A stretch of 64,000 nucleotides of DNA from Burkholderiales bacterium (GCA_020854035.1 JADZGE010000087.1:62001-126000); one strand, 5' to 3'. Shown: positions 42,317 through 51,622, numbered from the stretch's first letter. Translations and numbers: made by a program. The notes: a model not told the origin generated them from the sequence alone.

Positions 42317-43333
42317 GTGGCGCGAGTCGGAATAATCGGCGGCGGCGCGTTCGGCACGGCGCTCGCCTGCGTCATGCGGCGCGCGGGTCACGATACCGTG
42401 CTCTGGGCGCGCGAGCCGGAGGTCGTCGCGGCCATCGACCGCGAGGCGGTCAACCACCTGTTTCTTCCCGGCGTCGTGCTGCCGCCCGGCGTACGAGTGT
42501 CCACGGACCTTGCGGCGGCCGTGGCGTGTGCCGACTTCCTGCTGCTCGCGCCGCCGGCGCAGCATATGCGGGGGGTCACCAGCGACCTTCGCCCGCTCGT
42601 ACCAGACGGCATTCCCGTGGTGAGTTGCTCGAAGGGCATCGAACGAGGCAGTTGCGCCCTGATGTCGCAGGTGATCGCGGAAACGATGCCCGCCGCGCGG
42701 CTCGCGGTACTCTCCGGCCCTTCCTTCGCGCACGATATCGCCGCGGGGCGCCCCGCCGGGGTGACGCTCGCGTGCGCGGATCCCCTGCTCGGCGCAACGC
42801 TTGCCGCCGCGGTCGGCACGCCGCGTTTCCGTGCGTACGTGTCGAGCGACGTCACGGGCGCCCAGGTGGGCGGAGTGCTGAAGAACGTGCTCGCGATCGC
42901 GAGCGGCGTCGCGATGGGCCGGGGGCTGGGCGAGAGCGCCCGGGCGACGCTCTTCGCGCGGGGGCTCGCGGAGATGGCGCGACTGGGACTCGCCCTCGGC
43001 GGCTGTCTGGAGACGTTCATGGGGCTCTCCGGGGCCGGGGACTTGAGCCTGAGCTGCGGCAGCGCGAGTTCGCGCAACACCTCGCTCGGTATCGCGCTCG
43101 GGCAGGGCCGGCCCCTCGCCGACGTGCTTGCCGAGCGGGTCACGGTTCAGGAGGGAGTGCATTCCGCGGAATCGGTGGCCGTGCTCGCCCGCCGGCATGG
43201 CGTCGACATGCCGATCGCGCTCGCGGTGGATGCCGTGCTAAACCACGGCACCGCCCTCGACGAAGCCATCGAGTGCCTGCTCGCGCATCCCGCCGGGCCG
43301 GAATCGGTGGCGTCCCGACGGGCTTTCACGTAG
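42317..43333 (+). CDS. gpsA: NAD(P)-dependent glycerol-3-phosphate dehydrogenase
   Basis: 338 residues from a GTG. It makes sn-glycerol-3-phosphate from dihydroxyacetone phosphate for phospholipid synthesis. Motifs: GIIGGGAFGTALA (NAD site), LFLPGVVLPPGV, VVSCSKGIERG, LSGPSFAHDIAAG, GGVLKNVLAIASGVAMG (catalytic lysine) and FMGLSGAGDLSLSC. The end is slightly longer than standard. Usually this gene follows secB/grxC, which are not here. Confidence 0.94.
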   Translation: MARVGIIGGGAFGTALACVMRRAGHDTVLWAREPEVVAAIDREAVNHLFLPGVVLPPGVRVSTDLAAAVACADFLLLAPPAQHMRGVTSDLRPLVPDGIPVVSCSKGIERGSCALMSQVIAETMPAARLAVLSGPSFAHDIAAGRPAGVTLACADPLLGATLAAAVGTPRFRAYVSSDVTGAQVGGVLKNVLAIASGVAMGRGLGESARATLFARGLAEMARLGLALGGCLETFMGLSGAGDLSLSCGSASSRNTSLGIALGQGRPLADVLAERVTVQEGVHSAESVAVLARRHGVDMPIALAVDAVLNHGTALDEAIECLLAHPAGPESVASRRAFT

Positions 43334-43376
43334 AGTGATCGGGCCGGGCGCCTGCGCGCCGGTCCGTCGCGGGGGT

Positions 43377-43390
43377 TTGATCTGCATCAA
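43377..43390 (+). promoter_or_regulatory. FNR/ANR-type box, TTGATCTGCATCAA (exact consensus)
   Basis: An exact match to TTGAT-N4-ATCAA, centred at 43383.5 and 79 bp upstream of the ABC receptor ATG at 43463. If activation is of the usual -41.5 class, transcription begins near 43425, leaving a 38-base leader ending in GGAGGGGGG. Flanking G/C runs extend the dyad. Confidence 0.6.
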
Positions 43391-43462
43391 CCCCGGGGCG
43401 GCCGGGCGTTGAGAGAGTACTCGCGCAGCGACCGGAGTTCCACATCCCGGAGGGGGGACATC

Positions 43463-44581
43463 ATGATCAGGCACTCGAGGATTTTCGGCGTACTGTTGGT
43501 CACGGCCGCGGCGTGGGCGGGGCCCGCCGCGGGGCAGGCGATCGAGAACGAACTTGTCCTCATCACGCCCGTCGCGCGGACGCTCACCGATCCGATACTC
43601 GCGGACTTCGCGAAATACGCCAAGGAGCGGTGGAACGTCGACGTGAAGACGAGTTCGATTGCCGCGGGCACGCCGGTCGCCTACGGGCGCATCGTCGAGT
43701 GGAAGGGGCGGCCCGACGCGGACATCTTCTGGGGCGGCGAGAGCGCGCTCTACGACAAGCTCGCCGAGCAGGGGCTGCTCGCGAAGCTCGATCTCCCGAA
43801 GGCCGTGATGGACGCGATCCCCCCGACCATCGGCAAGCCGAAGCCGATCGCCCTGAAGGACCCGAAGGGCTTCTGGACCGGTACCGTTCTGGAGCCCTAC
43901 GGGCTCGTCTACCACCCGAAGCTGCTCGCCAAGCTCGGTGTCCCCGAGCCGAAGGACTGGGATGACCTGCTGCATCCCCGCCTGAAGGGGCAGGTCGCCC
44001 AGTGCGCGCCGACGCGCTCGTCGAGCAGCCATGCGACCTACGAAGTGATCCTCCAGCGCGATGGCGACGCCAAGGGCTGGGCGTGGCTGAAGCGGCTCGC
44101 CGGCAACACCGGGATTTTCACCGCGCGCAGCCGCGACGTGCCCTCGGTAGTGGCGCGCGGCGAGTTTGCCGCCGGGTTCGCGGTGCCGAGCTACATGGCG
44201 TTCGAGGACCGGCTGGCGGGCTACGAGGTGAAGTTCGTGGCGCCGAAAACGGCGTGGGTGACCCCCGAGCCGATGGCGGTCATCGCGGGCACCCGGCGGC
44301 CGCGGGCGGCGCGCGCGTTCGTCGAGTACGTGCTCTCGGAGCGCGGCCAGAGGGTGGCCATGGAACGGGGCGTGTTCCCGATCACGCCGAAGTACCGGGT
44401 GCAGGGCAAGCCCGGCTCGCACGCGGAGATGGCGGTCGAGTTCACGGGGGGGCTGCGCTCCTACTTCGACGTCGACGTGACCAACATCTACGACGACGAG
44501 CTCGCCCAGAAGCGCTACGAAGCGGTCAACCAGCAGTACCGCAAGGAGATCGAGGCGGTGGCGGATCAACTGAAGAAGTGA
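43463..44581 (+). CDS. ABC transporter substrate-binding protein, ferric-iron/AfuA-like type
   Basis: 372 residues with signal peptide (cleavage near GPAAGQA) and a strong Shine-Dalgarno (GGAGGGGGGA). It belongs to the FbpA/thiamine/spermidine-type cluster of binding proteins. Seen: DADIFWGGESALYDKLAEQG, PYGLVYHPKLLAKLG, GEFAAGFAVPSYMAFED and YVLSERGQRVAMERGVFPIT. First gene of a three-gene importer operon behind an FNR-type box. Whether the ligand is Fe3+ or an organic cation is not decided by the sequence. Confidence 0.87.
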   Translation: MIRHSRIFGVLLVTAAAWAGPAAGQAIENELVLITPVARTLTDPILADFAKYAKERWNVDVKTSSIAAGTPVAYGRIVEWKGRPDADIFWGGESALYDKLAEQGLLAKLDLPKAVMDAIPPTIGKPKPIALKDPKGFWTGTVLEPYGLVYHPKLLAKLGVPEPKDWDDLLHPRLKGQVAQCAPTRSSSSHATYEVILQRDGDAKGWAWLKRLAGNTGIFTARSRDVPSVVARGEFAAGFAVPSYMAFEDRLAGYEVKFVAPKTAWVTPEPMAVIAGTRRPRAARAFVEYVLSERGQRVAMERGVFPITPKYRVQGKPGSHAEMAVEFTGGLRSYFDVDVTNIYDDELAQKRYEAVNQQYRKEIEAVADQLKK

Positions 44582-44609
44582 CGCCGGCCCCCGCCCGGCG
44601 GTGTGATTC

Positions 44610-45686
44610 GTGCGCATTTCGGTCGAGAACCTCACCAAGCTTTTCGGGGCCCAGGCGGCGATCAGCGCCGTCAGTCTCTCCATCGAGGAGGGCGAGATGT
44701 TCACCCTCCTCGGCCCTTCGGGGTGCGGCAAGACGACGCTCCTGAGACTCATCGCCGGTTTTTACGCGCCCGACGAGGGCGTCGTCCGCTTCGACGAGCG
44801 CGTCGTGAACGCCGTGCCGCCGCACGAGCGCGGCATCGGCATGGTGTTCCAGAACTACGCGCTGTGGCCGCACATGACGGTCTCGGAGAACGTCGGTTAC
44901 GGGCTGAAGCTGCGCAAGGTGGGCGCCGCCGAGCTCGGTGACCGGGTGCGCGCCGTGCTCGACAAGGTCGAGCTGAAGGGTCTCGGCGAGCGCTACCCGG
45001 GCCAGCTCTCGGGAGGGCAGCAGCAGCGCGTGGCGCTCGCGCGCGCGCTCGTGCTGAATCCCCAGATCCTGCTGCTCGACGAGCCGCTCTCCAATCTCGA
45101 CGCGAAGATCCGCATCCAGGTCCGCGCCGAGATCCGCAAGCTCCAGAAGGAACTCGGCATTACCACGGTCTACGTGACCCACGACCAGGAAGAGGCGCTC
45201 ACGCTCTCCGACCGGATCGCGGTCTTCAATCGCGGGAAGGTGTTCCAGGTGGGGCCGCCCCGCGCGCTCTACGAGCGGCCCGCGAACCGCTTCGTCGCCG
45301 ACTTCATCGGCATCAACAACCTCGTCGAGGGCACGGTCCGGGCGGTCGAGGGCGCGGGGGAACGCGTCCGCGTGGAAACCGCGGTGGGGGAGATCGTGGC
45401 GATACACGAGGCGCGGCTCTCCGTGGGCGATCGCTGCGTGCTGTGCATACGCCCCGAGAACGCGGCGGTCGACGGCCCGTCCGGCGGCGGGGGCAACCGC
45501 TTCACGGGGCGAGTCGCCTTTGCCGCCTACCTCGGCAACACGCTGCGCTACGACGTTGATCTCGGCGGCGGGGTGAGCTTCAAGGCCGATATCGGTGACC
45601 CCTGGCACCACGAGCAGTACGAGATGGGGCGCGAAGTGACGCTCACCTGTCCGGTGGCGAGCACGCTCGCCATTGCCGCGGATTGA
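44610..45686 (+). CDS. ABC transporter ATP-binding protein (FbpC/PotA type)
   Basis: 358 residues, GTG start, 28 bp after the receptor gene. Walker A GPSGCGKTTLLRL, Q-loop VFQNYALWPHM, signature LSGGQQQRVALARAL, Walker B LLLDEPLSNLDAK and switch histidine in THDQEEALTLSD. After residue 235 a TOBE-type domain (ENAAVDGP, VAFAAYLGNTLRYDV) follows. Energises the permease encoded next. Confidence 0.94.
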   Translation: MRISVENLTKLFGAQAAISAVSLSIEEGEMFTLLGPSGCGKTTLLRLIAGFYAPDEGVVRFDERVVNAVPPHERGIGMVFQNYALWPHMTVSENVGYGLKLRKVGAAELGDRVRAVLDKVELKGLGERYPGQLSGGQQQRVALARALVLNPQILLLDEPLSNLDAKIRIQVRAEIRKLQKELGITTVYVTHDQEEALTLSDRIAVFNRGKVFQVGPPRALYERPANRFVADFIGINNLVEGTVRAVEGAGERVRVETAVGEIVAIHEARLSVGDRCVLCIRPENAAVDGPSGGGGNRFTGRVAFAAYLGNTLRYDVDLGGGVSFKADIGDPWHHEQYEMGREVTLTCPVASTLAIAAD

Positions 45687-45694
45687 GAGCGGGC

Positions 45695-47401
45695 ATGCCC
45701 GCGGCGGAGCTCGCCCGGCCAGCCGCGCGCGGACCGCGCGTGCCGGCCGTGTCCATGATCGGCTTCGCGCTCATCTGGGCGTTCCTGATCGTGTTCGTTC
45801 TCTATCCGCTCACCCGGATCTTCTACGACGCGTTCACCACCGAGGCCGGCGCTTTCAGCTTCACCAACTTCCACGAGTTCTTCACCGACCGCTACTACCT
45901 GCGATCGCTCTGGAATTCGCTCCTGCTCGGGGTGGCGGCGGTCATCACGACCTCGGTGATCGGGATCGCGGTCGCGTTTCTCATCATCCGTTACGATTTT
46001 CCGGGCCGCAACCTCTTCGCCTACCTCACGATGCTGCCGCTCATTCTGCCGCCGCTCGTGGGCGTGCTCGGTTTCGTGTTCATCCTCGGGCGGGCGGGCA
46101 CGGTGAACGTGCTGCTGCACGACTGGTTCGGGCTCGCGCAGCCCGTCAACTTCATGTACGGCATGCAGGGCGTCCTGCTGGTGGAGACGGTGCACCTCTT
46201 CCCGCTGATGACGCTCTCGATCCTCGACGCCATGTCCAAGGTGGACCCGTCGCTCGAGGAGGCGGCGCAAGGCATGGGCGCGCGGGGGTGGCGGCGGTTC
46301 CGGGACATCACGCTGCCTCTCACCACGCCCGGCTACGTTTCCGGGGCGCTCCTCGTGTTCATCTGGACGTTCGCCGATTTCGTGACACCGCTCGTCGTGG
46401 GCGTGCAGGATCTCCTCGCCGTGCAGGCCTATCTCAACATCGTCCAGTTCGTCGACCGGCGCATCTTCCGGATGGGCATCGTGATCTCCGCGCTGCTCGT
46501 CCTCCTGGCGGTCGTGTTCGTTCTCGTGGCGCGCCACTACGTGGCGATCAAGGATTACAGCTCGCTCGCCTACTCGAAGGTCGAGCGCCGCCGCCTGGGG
46601 CGGGCGAAGCGCTGGCTCGCCGTGGGCTTTCTCGTGGCGCTGTTCGCCGTCTCCGCGATTCCGCAGGTCGGGGTCCTCCTCGCCGCCGTCGGCAAGGGCT
46701 GGGCGCTCACACCGCTGCCGGTGCATTACACCGCCGACTACTTCCGGCAGGTGAGCATCGAGACGCCCAAGTTCATCGTGAACTCGCTGCTCTTCTCGGG
46801 GCTCGCCGTGCTGATCTGCCTGCTGATCGGCGTGCCGATGGCGTGGATCATGAGCCGCACGCAGACGATCGGGCGTGGCGCGATGGATGCGCTCACGACG
46901 CTCATCCTCGCGATTCCCGGAACCGCGATCGGCATCGCCTACATCCGGGCGTTCCACTACCCGTTGCCGGGCATCGACCTCGCGCTGACGAGCATGTGGT
47001 TCGTGCTGCCGCTGGTGCTCGCCGTGCGCCGCCTGCCCTACACCGTGCGCGGCAGCTATTCGTCGCTCCTGCTCGTGCACCGGTCGATGGAAGAAGCGGC
47101 CGAGAACGTCGGAGCGACGAAGCTGCGCACGTTCCGGGACATCACCGTCCCGCTCGTGTGGAAGGGCATCCTCGTGGGGGCGCTCTTCTCGTTCCTCATG
47201 TCGATACAGGAAGCTTCCGCCACGCTCTTCCTCGTGCTGGGTGGCTGGGAGGTGATCCCGATCGGGATCTTCACCTACTACATCGCGGGCTCGCACGGCC
47301 AGGCGGCGGCGCTGGGCGTGATCCTCATCGTGCTCTGCGCGGCGAGCCTCTACGTCGTCAACCGGATCGCCGGCACGCGGGTCGGCGGGCTTTTCGGCTG
47401 A
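45695..47401 (+). CDS. ABC transporter permease, fused two-domain (FbpB type)
   Basis: 568 residues from the ATG at 45695. A TTG at 45683 that overlaps the ATPase stop is an alternative start. Two BPD-transport domains of about six helices each are present, each with its EAA coupling loop: EEAAQGMGARGWRRFRDITL at about residue 190 and EEAAENVGATKLRTFRDITV at about residue 465. The fused two-domain form is normal for ferric-iron permeases of this family. Last gene of the operon. Confidence 0.93.
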   Translation: MPAAELARPAARGPRVPAVSMIGFALIWAFLIVFVLYPLTRIFYDAFTTEAGAFSFTNFHEFFTDRYYLRSLWNSLLLGVAAVITTSVIGIAVAFLIIRYDFPGRNLFAYLTMLPLILPPLVGVLGFVFILGRAGTVNVLLHDWFGLAQPVNFMYGMQGVLLVETVHLFPLMTLSILDAMSKVDPSLEEAAQGMGARGWRRFRDITLPLTTPGYVSGALLVFIWTFADFVTPLVVGVQDLLAVQAYLNIVQFVDRRIFRMGIVISALLVLLAVVFVLVARHYVAIKDYSSLAYSKVERRRLGRAKRWLAVGFLVALFAVSAIPQVGVLLAAVGKGWALTPLPVHYTADYFRQVSIETPKFIVNSLLFSGLAVLICLLIGVPMAWIMSRTQTIGRGAMDALTTLILAIPGTAIGIAYIRAFHYPLPGIDLALTSMWFVLPLVLAVRRLPYTVRGSYSSLLLVHRSMEEAAENVGATKLRTFRDITVPLVWKGILVGALFSFLMSIQEASATLFLVLGGWEVIPIGIFTYYIAGSHGQAAALGVILIVLCAASLYVVNRIAGTRVGGLFG

Positions 47402-47473
47402 GGGCGGGGGCGCGCAACCTGCCGGCGACCCGGGCGTTCGGGGGTGCGGCGCCGGCTCGGACCGGGCGGGGTG

Positions 47474-48439
47474 CTACTCGACTTTCGCGCCGGAATCGCG
47501 GATGACCTTCGCCCAGCGCGTCATCTCCGCCTTCTGATACGCATCGAACTCGGCCGGCGTGTTGGCGACGGGGTCCGCGCCGAGCTGGATGATGCGCTGG
47601 CGCACGTCGGGTGCGCCGACGATCCGCACCAGTTCCGCGTTCAGCCGGGAGACGATCGCCTCCGGCGTCTTCGCCGGAAGCCAGACCGCGTACCACGACC
47701 CGGTGACGAGGTCGCGATAGCCCGTCTCGGCGAACGTCGGCACCGCGGGGAGCTGCTCCGAACGCTTCCCGGATGTAATCGCGAGAACCCTCAGGCGATT
47801 CGCTTTCACGAATCCCATGATCGGGGGGAGGCTGTTGAACATGAACGGCACCTGGCCCGAGATGACGTCGGTCAACGCCTGCGACTGTCCCTTGTACGGG
47901 ACGTGGGTCATCTTCGTGCCGGTGACCGATTTCAGCAATTCGGCGGTGAGGTGCGTCGAGGAACCCGCGCCGGACGAGGCGAACGAGAGTTCGCCGGGGC
48001 GGGCTTTCGCGAGCGCGATGAACTCCTTCACGTTCCTCACCGGGAGCGTCGGCGTCACGACCAGCACCAGCGGGGAACTGGCCAGCACCGTCACGGGCGA
48101 GAAATCGCGGATCGCGTCGTAGGAAATCTTCGGGAAGAGACTGGGGGCGATGACGTGGACCGAGGCGCTCACCAGCACCGTGTAGCCATCGGCCGGCGAC
48201 TTTGCCACGGCGTCCGTGCCGATCATGCCGCTAGCGCCCGTGCGGTTGTCGATTACGACCGGCTGGCCCCACGATTCGGCGAGCTTCTGGCCGGCAAGGC
48301 GCCCGAGGATGTCGGTCGGCCCGCCCGGCGTGAACGGCACGACCATCCGGATGGGCTTGGCGGGATAGCCCTGCGCCGCGGCGGGCAACGCCGGCGCCAG
48401 CCCGATCAGCAGGAAATGCATCGCACGTGTCGCGTTCAT
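47474..48439 (-). CDS. Tripartite tricarboxylate transporter receptor (Bug/TctC family)
   Basis: 321 residues; signal peptide MNATRAMHFLLIGLAPALPA. Motifs: MVVPFTPGGPTDILGRL, GQPVVIDNRTGASG and PADGYTVLV. Divergent from the racemase-like gene across 98 bp, which contains a TACAAT element (48493-48498) facing the racemase. This gives a receptor plus racemase-type unit. Ligand unknown. Confidence 0.88.
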   Translation of the reverse strand: MNATRAMHFLLIGLAPALPAAAQGYPAKPIRMVVPFTPGGPTDILGRLAGQKLAESWGQPVVIDNRTGASGMIGTDAVAKSPADGYTVLVSASVHVIAPSLFPKISYDAIRDFSPVTVLASSPLVLVVTPTLPVRNVKEFIALAKARPGELSFASSGAGSSTHLTAELLKSVTGTKMTHVPYKGQSQALTDVISGQVPFMFNSLPPIMGFVKANRLRVLAITSGKRSEQLPAVPTFAETGYRDLVTGSWYAVWLPAKTPEAIVSRLNAELVRIVGAPDVRQRIIQLGADPVANTPAEFDAYQKAEMTRWAKVIRDSGAKVE

Positions 48440-48537
48440 GGCGCTCCTCCCCCGGGTGATCGTAGCGGCATGTCGGAAGGCCGGTCAATCGGTACAATCC
48501 GCAACGGTTCATCCATCCGCGGAACGGAGAGGCGCCA

Positions 48538-49299
48538 ATGACGGGACGGCAGGGATACGGCGGCAAGACGGTATACGGCGCGCGCGTCGGCATCCTGATG
48601 CTCGACACGAAGTGGCCGCGCCCGCCCGGGGACACCGGCAATGCGCTGACATGGCCGTTTCCCGTGCTCTACAAGGTCGTGCCGGGCGCGAGCGCCCGCG
48701 TCGTGATCCACGAACAGGGCAGGGGGCTCGGCCCCGCGTTCCTCAAGGCGGCGCAGGAACTGGTCCGGGAGGGGGCCGACGGCATCACGACCACGGGCGG
48801 GTTCCTCGCGATTTTCCAGCGGGAACTCGCGGCGCACGTCAACGTGCCGGTGGCGAGTTCCTCTCTCATGCAGGTGCCGCTCGTCGAGCGGCTGCTGCCG
48901 CCCGGCAAGCGCGTCGGCGTGCTCTCGGTGCAGGGCGATCGCATAACCCCGGAGCATTGGGACGCGGTGGGCGCGCCGCACGACACCCCGGTCATGGGTA
49001 CCGAGGGCGGGCGCGAATTCACCCGGGTCATGCTGGGCGACACGATCGACATGGACTACGAGGCGGCCGAGCAGGACATTCTCGAGGCGGGCGAGAAGCT
49101 GCTGTCGCGGCATCCCGAGGTGGGCGCCATCGTCACCGAGAATCACAACATGGCGCCCTATGCGGCGGCGCTGAACCGCCGGCTGCGGATCCCGATTTTC
49201 ACCGTCTACACGTTCGTCACGTGGTTCCAGGCGGGGCTCGCGCCGCGGGAGTTCGGGTATCCCGGCTCGTCCGCGCCCGGGACGTGGCGCGAGCGTTGA
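48538..49299 (+). CDS. Aspartate/glutamate racemase-family protein lacking all cysteines
   Basis: 253 residues with the two-domain Asp/Glu racemase fold: GARVGILMLDTKWPRP at the start, GADGITTTGGFLAIFQ at the first active-site loop and GAIVTENHNMAPYAAALN at the second. In active racemases and the hydantoin racemase group a cysteine sits in each loop. Here the first is a Thr/Gly and the second a His/Asn, and the whole protein contains no cysteine. It is therefore unlikely to racemise by the two-base thiol mechanism. It may act as a decarboxylase-, isomerase- or binding-type relative. Confidence 0.78.
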   Translation: MTGRQGYGGKTVYGARVGILMLDTKWPRPPGDTGNALTWPFPVLYKVVPGASARVVIHEQGRGLGPAFLKAAQELVREGADGITTTGGFLAIFQRELAAHVNVPVASSSLMQVPLVERLLPPGKRVGVLSVQGDRITPEHWDAVGAPHDTPVMGTEGGREFTRVMLGDTIDMDYEAAEQDILEAGEKLLSRHPEVGAIVTENHNMAPYAAALNRRLRIPIFTVYTFVTWFQAGLAPREFGYPGSSAPGTWRER

Positions 49300-49363
49300 G
49301 CCGGGACGGGTGTCGCGAACCGGGTGGCCCGGATCTCGCGAGACTTCATGGTCCGGGCGTTTC

Positions 49364-50425
49364 TCAGTCAATCCGGACGTTCGCGGTCCTGACCACCTGC
49401 GCCCAGCGTGCGAAGTCGGCCTTGATGAGCTCGGCGAAGGACTGGGGGCCGTCGCCCGCGATGTCGGAGCCGAGCTGCGCGAGGCGCGCCTGCACCGCCT
49501 TTTCCTGCAACGCCGCGTGGAACTCCCGGTAGAGCTTCTCGATGACGGGCCGCGGCGTGCCGGCGGTGGTCAGTATTCCCGCCCATACCGGCACCTCGAA
49601 GTCCCTGAGGCCCGCTTCCGCCGTCGTGGGCGTGCCGGGCATCATCGCCGAGCGTCGCTTCGCCGCGACCGCGACGGCGCGGACCTTGCCCGACTGCACA
49701 TGCGGCTGCGCCGAAGCCGTCGTGGTGAAAAGGAGCTGCACCTGTCCGCCGAGGAGGTCGGTGAACGCCGGGGCCGCGCCCTTGTACGGCACGTGCACGA
49801 TGGCCGCCCCGGTTCGCATCTTGAAAAGCTCCAGCGTGAGGTGCGAGATGCTGCCGTTACCGGTGGAGGCGGCGCTCAGTCCGCCCGGTCTCGACTTCGC
49901 CAGGGCGACCACTTCGGCGACCGTCTTCGCGGGCAGCGCGCCGCTTGCAATGAGCGCCATCGGCGTGTCGACCAAGTGAATCACCGGGGCGAAATCCCGG
50001 GCGGGATCGTAGGCGAGCTTGCGGTGCAGATGCGGCGCGATCGTGATCGGTCCGGCGGTCGCCATGAGGATGGTGTGGCCATCGGCCGGGGCGCGCGCCG
50101 TCGCCTCCGCCGCGATGAGACCCGCCGCGCCGGCGCGGTTGTCCACGACAAACTGCTGGCCGAGCCGCTCGGCGAGCTTCTGTCCGGTCAGGCGGGCGAT
50201 GATGTCCTGCGAGCCCCCGGGGGTGAAGGGCACGATGAAGCGCACGGGCCGCGCCGGGAACGGCTGCGCGAGGACTCCGGCCGACACAACTGCCGTCGCG
50301 AACGCAAAGGTCGCGAGGACGCCCGGCAGCGCGGAGAGAGCGAGGGCACCAACGCCTGCGACCCGACAAGCGCGCTCGCCCATTGACGGCGCCGCGGTGC
50401 GAGGGTCATCGCCAGCAAGCTTCAT
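49364..50425 (-). CDS. Tripartite tricarboxylate transporter receptor (Bug/TctC family)
   Basis: 353 residues from the ATG at 50425, chosen because GGGAGG lies seven bases upstream. ATGs at 50440 and 50446 also exist, the latter overlapping the end of the UroD-family gene. The N-terminus is long (about 55 residues), with the hydrophobic signal region around residues 24-52 (ending VVSAGVLAQ). Motifs: IVPFTPGGSQDIIARL, GQQFVVDNRAGAAG and PADGHTILM. It is 17 bp after the UroD-like gene, so they are almost certainly cotranscribed. Confidence 0.87.
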   Translation of the reverse strand: MKLAGDDPRTAAPSMGERACRVAGVGALALSALPGVLATFAFATAVVSAGVLAQPFPARPVRFIVPFTPGGSQDIIARLTGQKLAERLGQQFVVDNRAGAAGLIAAEATARAPADGHTILMATAGPITIAPHLHRKLAYDPARDFAPVIHLVDTPMALIASGALPAKTVAEVVALAKSRPGGLSAASTGNGSISHLTLELFKMRTGAAIVHVPYKGAAPAFTDLLGGQVQLLFTTTASAQPHVQSGKVRAVAVAAKRRSAMMPGTPTTAEAGLRDFEVPVWAGILTTAGTPRPVIEKLYREFHAALQEKAVQARLAQLGSDIAGDGPQSFAELIKADFARWAQVVRTANVRID

Positions 50426-50442
50426 GCGGCAGCCTCCCATGC

Positions 50443-51444
50443 TCATGGCCTCGAGTGGTGGAGATTCCTGATGGTTTCCGCGGTAAATCGGAGCGTCGCC
50501 TCGTCCACCGGATGCCGGATGACGCACGCGGGCGCAAGCAGCATACCCCGGCCGCCGCTCTCCGCCATCGCCCTGGCGATGTCGGCGCGTATCCCCGCGT
50601 GGTCGCGTCGCGTCAGGTTCGCGCGCCGAAGCCCGCCCAGGATGGCCCGGTTGTCGCCCCCGGCCCGGTAGTCCCGGATCGAGGGTGGCGTCTCCCCGAT
50701 ATGCCAGTTGAGCGCCGCGACGTCGTATTGCGGCAGGAGCTCGGTCAGAACGTTCTCTCCGTGCAGGTGCACCACGTTGAACCATGCGCCCGCGCCCGTG
50801 GCCGCCTCCAGCACACGGCGGTCGTAGGGAATGCCGAAGCTCCGGTATGAAGTCGCATCGAGCGCCTCGCGGTTTGCTTCCTGTATTGCCAGGAACACCC
50901 CCGCGCAGCCGCGCTCGACCGCCGCGCGTGCGAAGGCGCAGGTCACGCGGCAGATCGTCTCGAGCCCGCGCGCGAGCGCGGCGCCGTCCTTCATGATGTG
51001 CTGCCGCTGTGCCCCGTTCGAGAGCTTGGCGGCGGTGCTAAGTGGCGAGAAGACGGTGGCGAGCACGGGGACCCCGGCGCCGACCCGTGCGGTGAGCCGC
51101 GCGAAATGGTCGAGCTCGCGCCCGAGCGCGCCGCTCGTGACCGGCAGTTCCGCCAATGTTTCCCAGTCCCGGGCGTTGCGGATGGCAGGTTGTGTCACTC
51201 GCGCCGCACCACCGCTCGCGATCTCGCTGTAGTCGCACACGCAGCCCCAGTCCTCCACGGAATACAGGCCGTTCGGCATGGTCTTGACGAAGTCCATGTC
51301 GTAGCGCATTGAAAAATCAGCGGTTTCCCGCGCAAGCCTGGCCGGGTCGAGGTCGATTCCCGGCAGGTGCGTCCAGAACCCATATGGCGGGCGATCGAGC
51401 GTCTCGCCGAGGAGAGCCCCTTTGATTCTTTGGAGTTTTTCCAT
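50443..51444 (-). CDS. Uroporphyrinogen decarboxylase (UroD)-family protein, non-haem type
   Basis: 333 residues with a UroD barrel: RIKGALLGETLDRPPYGFWTH at the start (described as residues 6-26 in two parts), then DFVKTMPNGLYSVEDWG, VFSPLSTAAKLSN, VHLHGENVLTELLPQYDVAALNWH and a C-terminal PACVIRHPVDEATLRFTAETI. It lacks the haem-pathway N-terminal signature. Relatives include methyl-transfer corrinoid enzymes and decarboxylases. Coupling to a Bug receptor suggests it acts on the imported acid or ether. Lower GC and weak Shine-Dalgarno at its start. Confidence 0.78.
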   Translation of the reverse strand: MEKLQRIKGALLGETLDRPPYGFWTHLPGIDLDPARLARETADFSMRYDMDFVKTMPNGLYSVEDWGCVCDYSEIASGGAARVTQPAIRNARDWETLAELPVTSGALGRELDHFARLTARVGAGVPVLATVFSPLSTAAKLSNGAQRQHIMKDGAALARGLETICRVTCAFARAAVERGCAGVFLAIQEANREALDATSYRSFGIPYDRRVLEAATGAGAWFNVVHLHGENVLTELLPQYDVAALNWHIGETPPSIRDYRAGGDNRAILGGLRRANLTRRDHAGIRADIARAMAESGGRGMLLAPACVIRHPVDEATLRFTAETIRNLHHSRP

Positions 51445-51622
51445 ATTGCAGGCTTGTATACGGACACGGTTGCACTGCGGCCAGGCATCGCCACTGCCGG
51501 AGGTTATCGCACAAAGAGTTCAGACAACTTGTTAAGCCAATCTGCCAATTCCCCTTGCCAAGCCCATGATTGCGAGTCTAATCTTATCTCCCTTTCCCGG
51601 ATTCCCCTTTTGCGCCGCGGAT

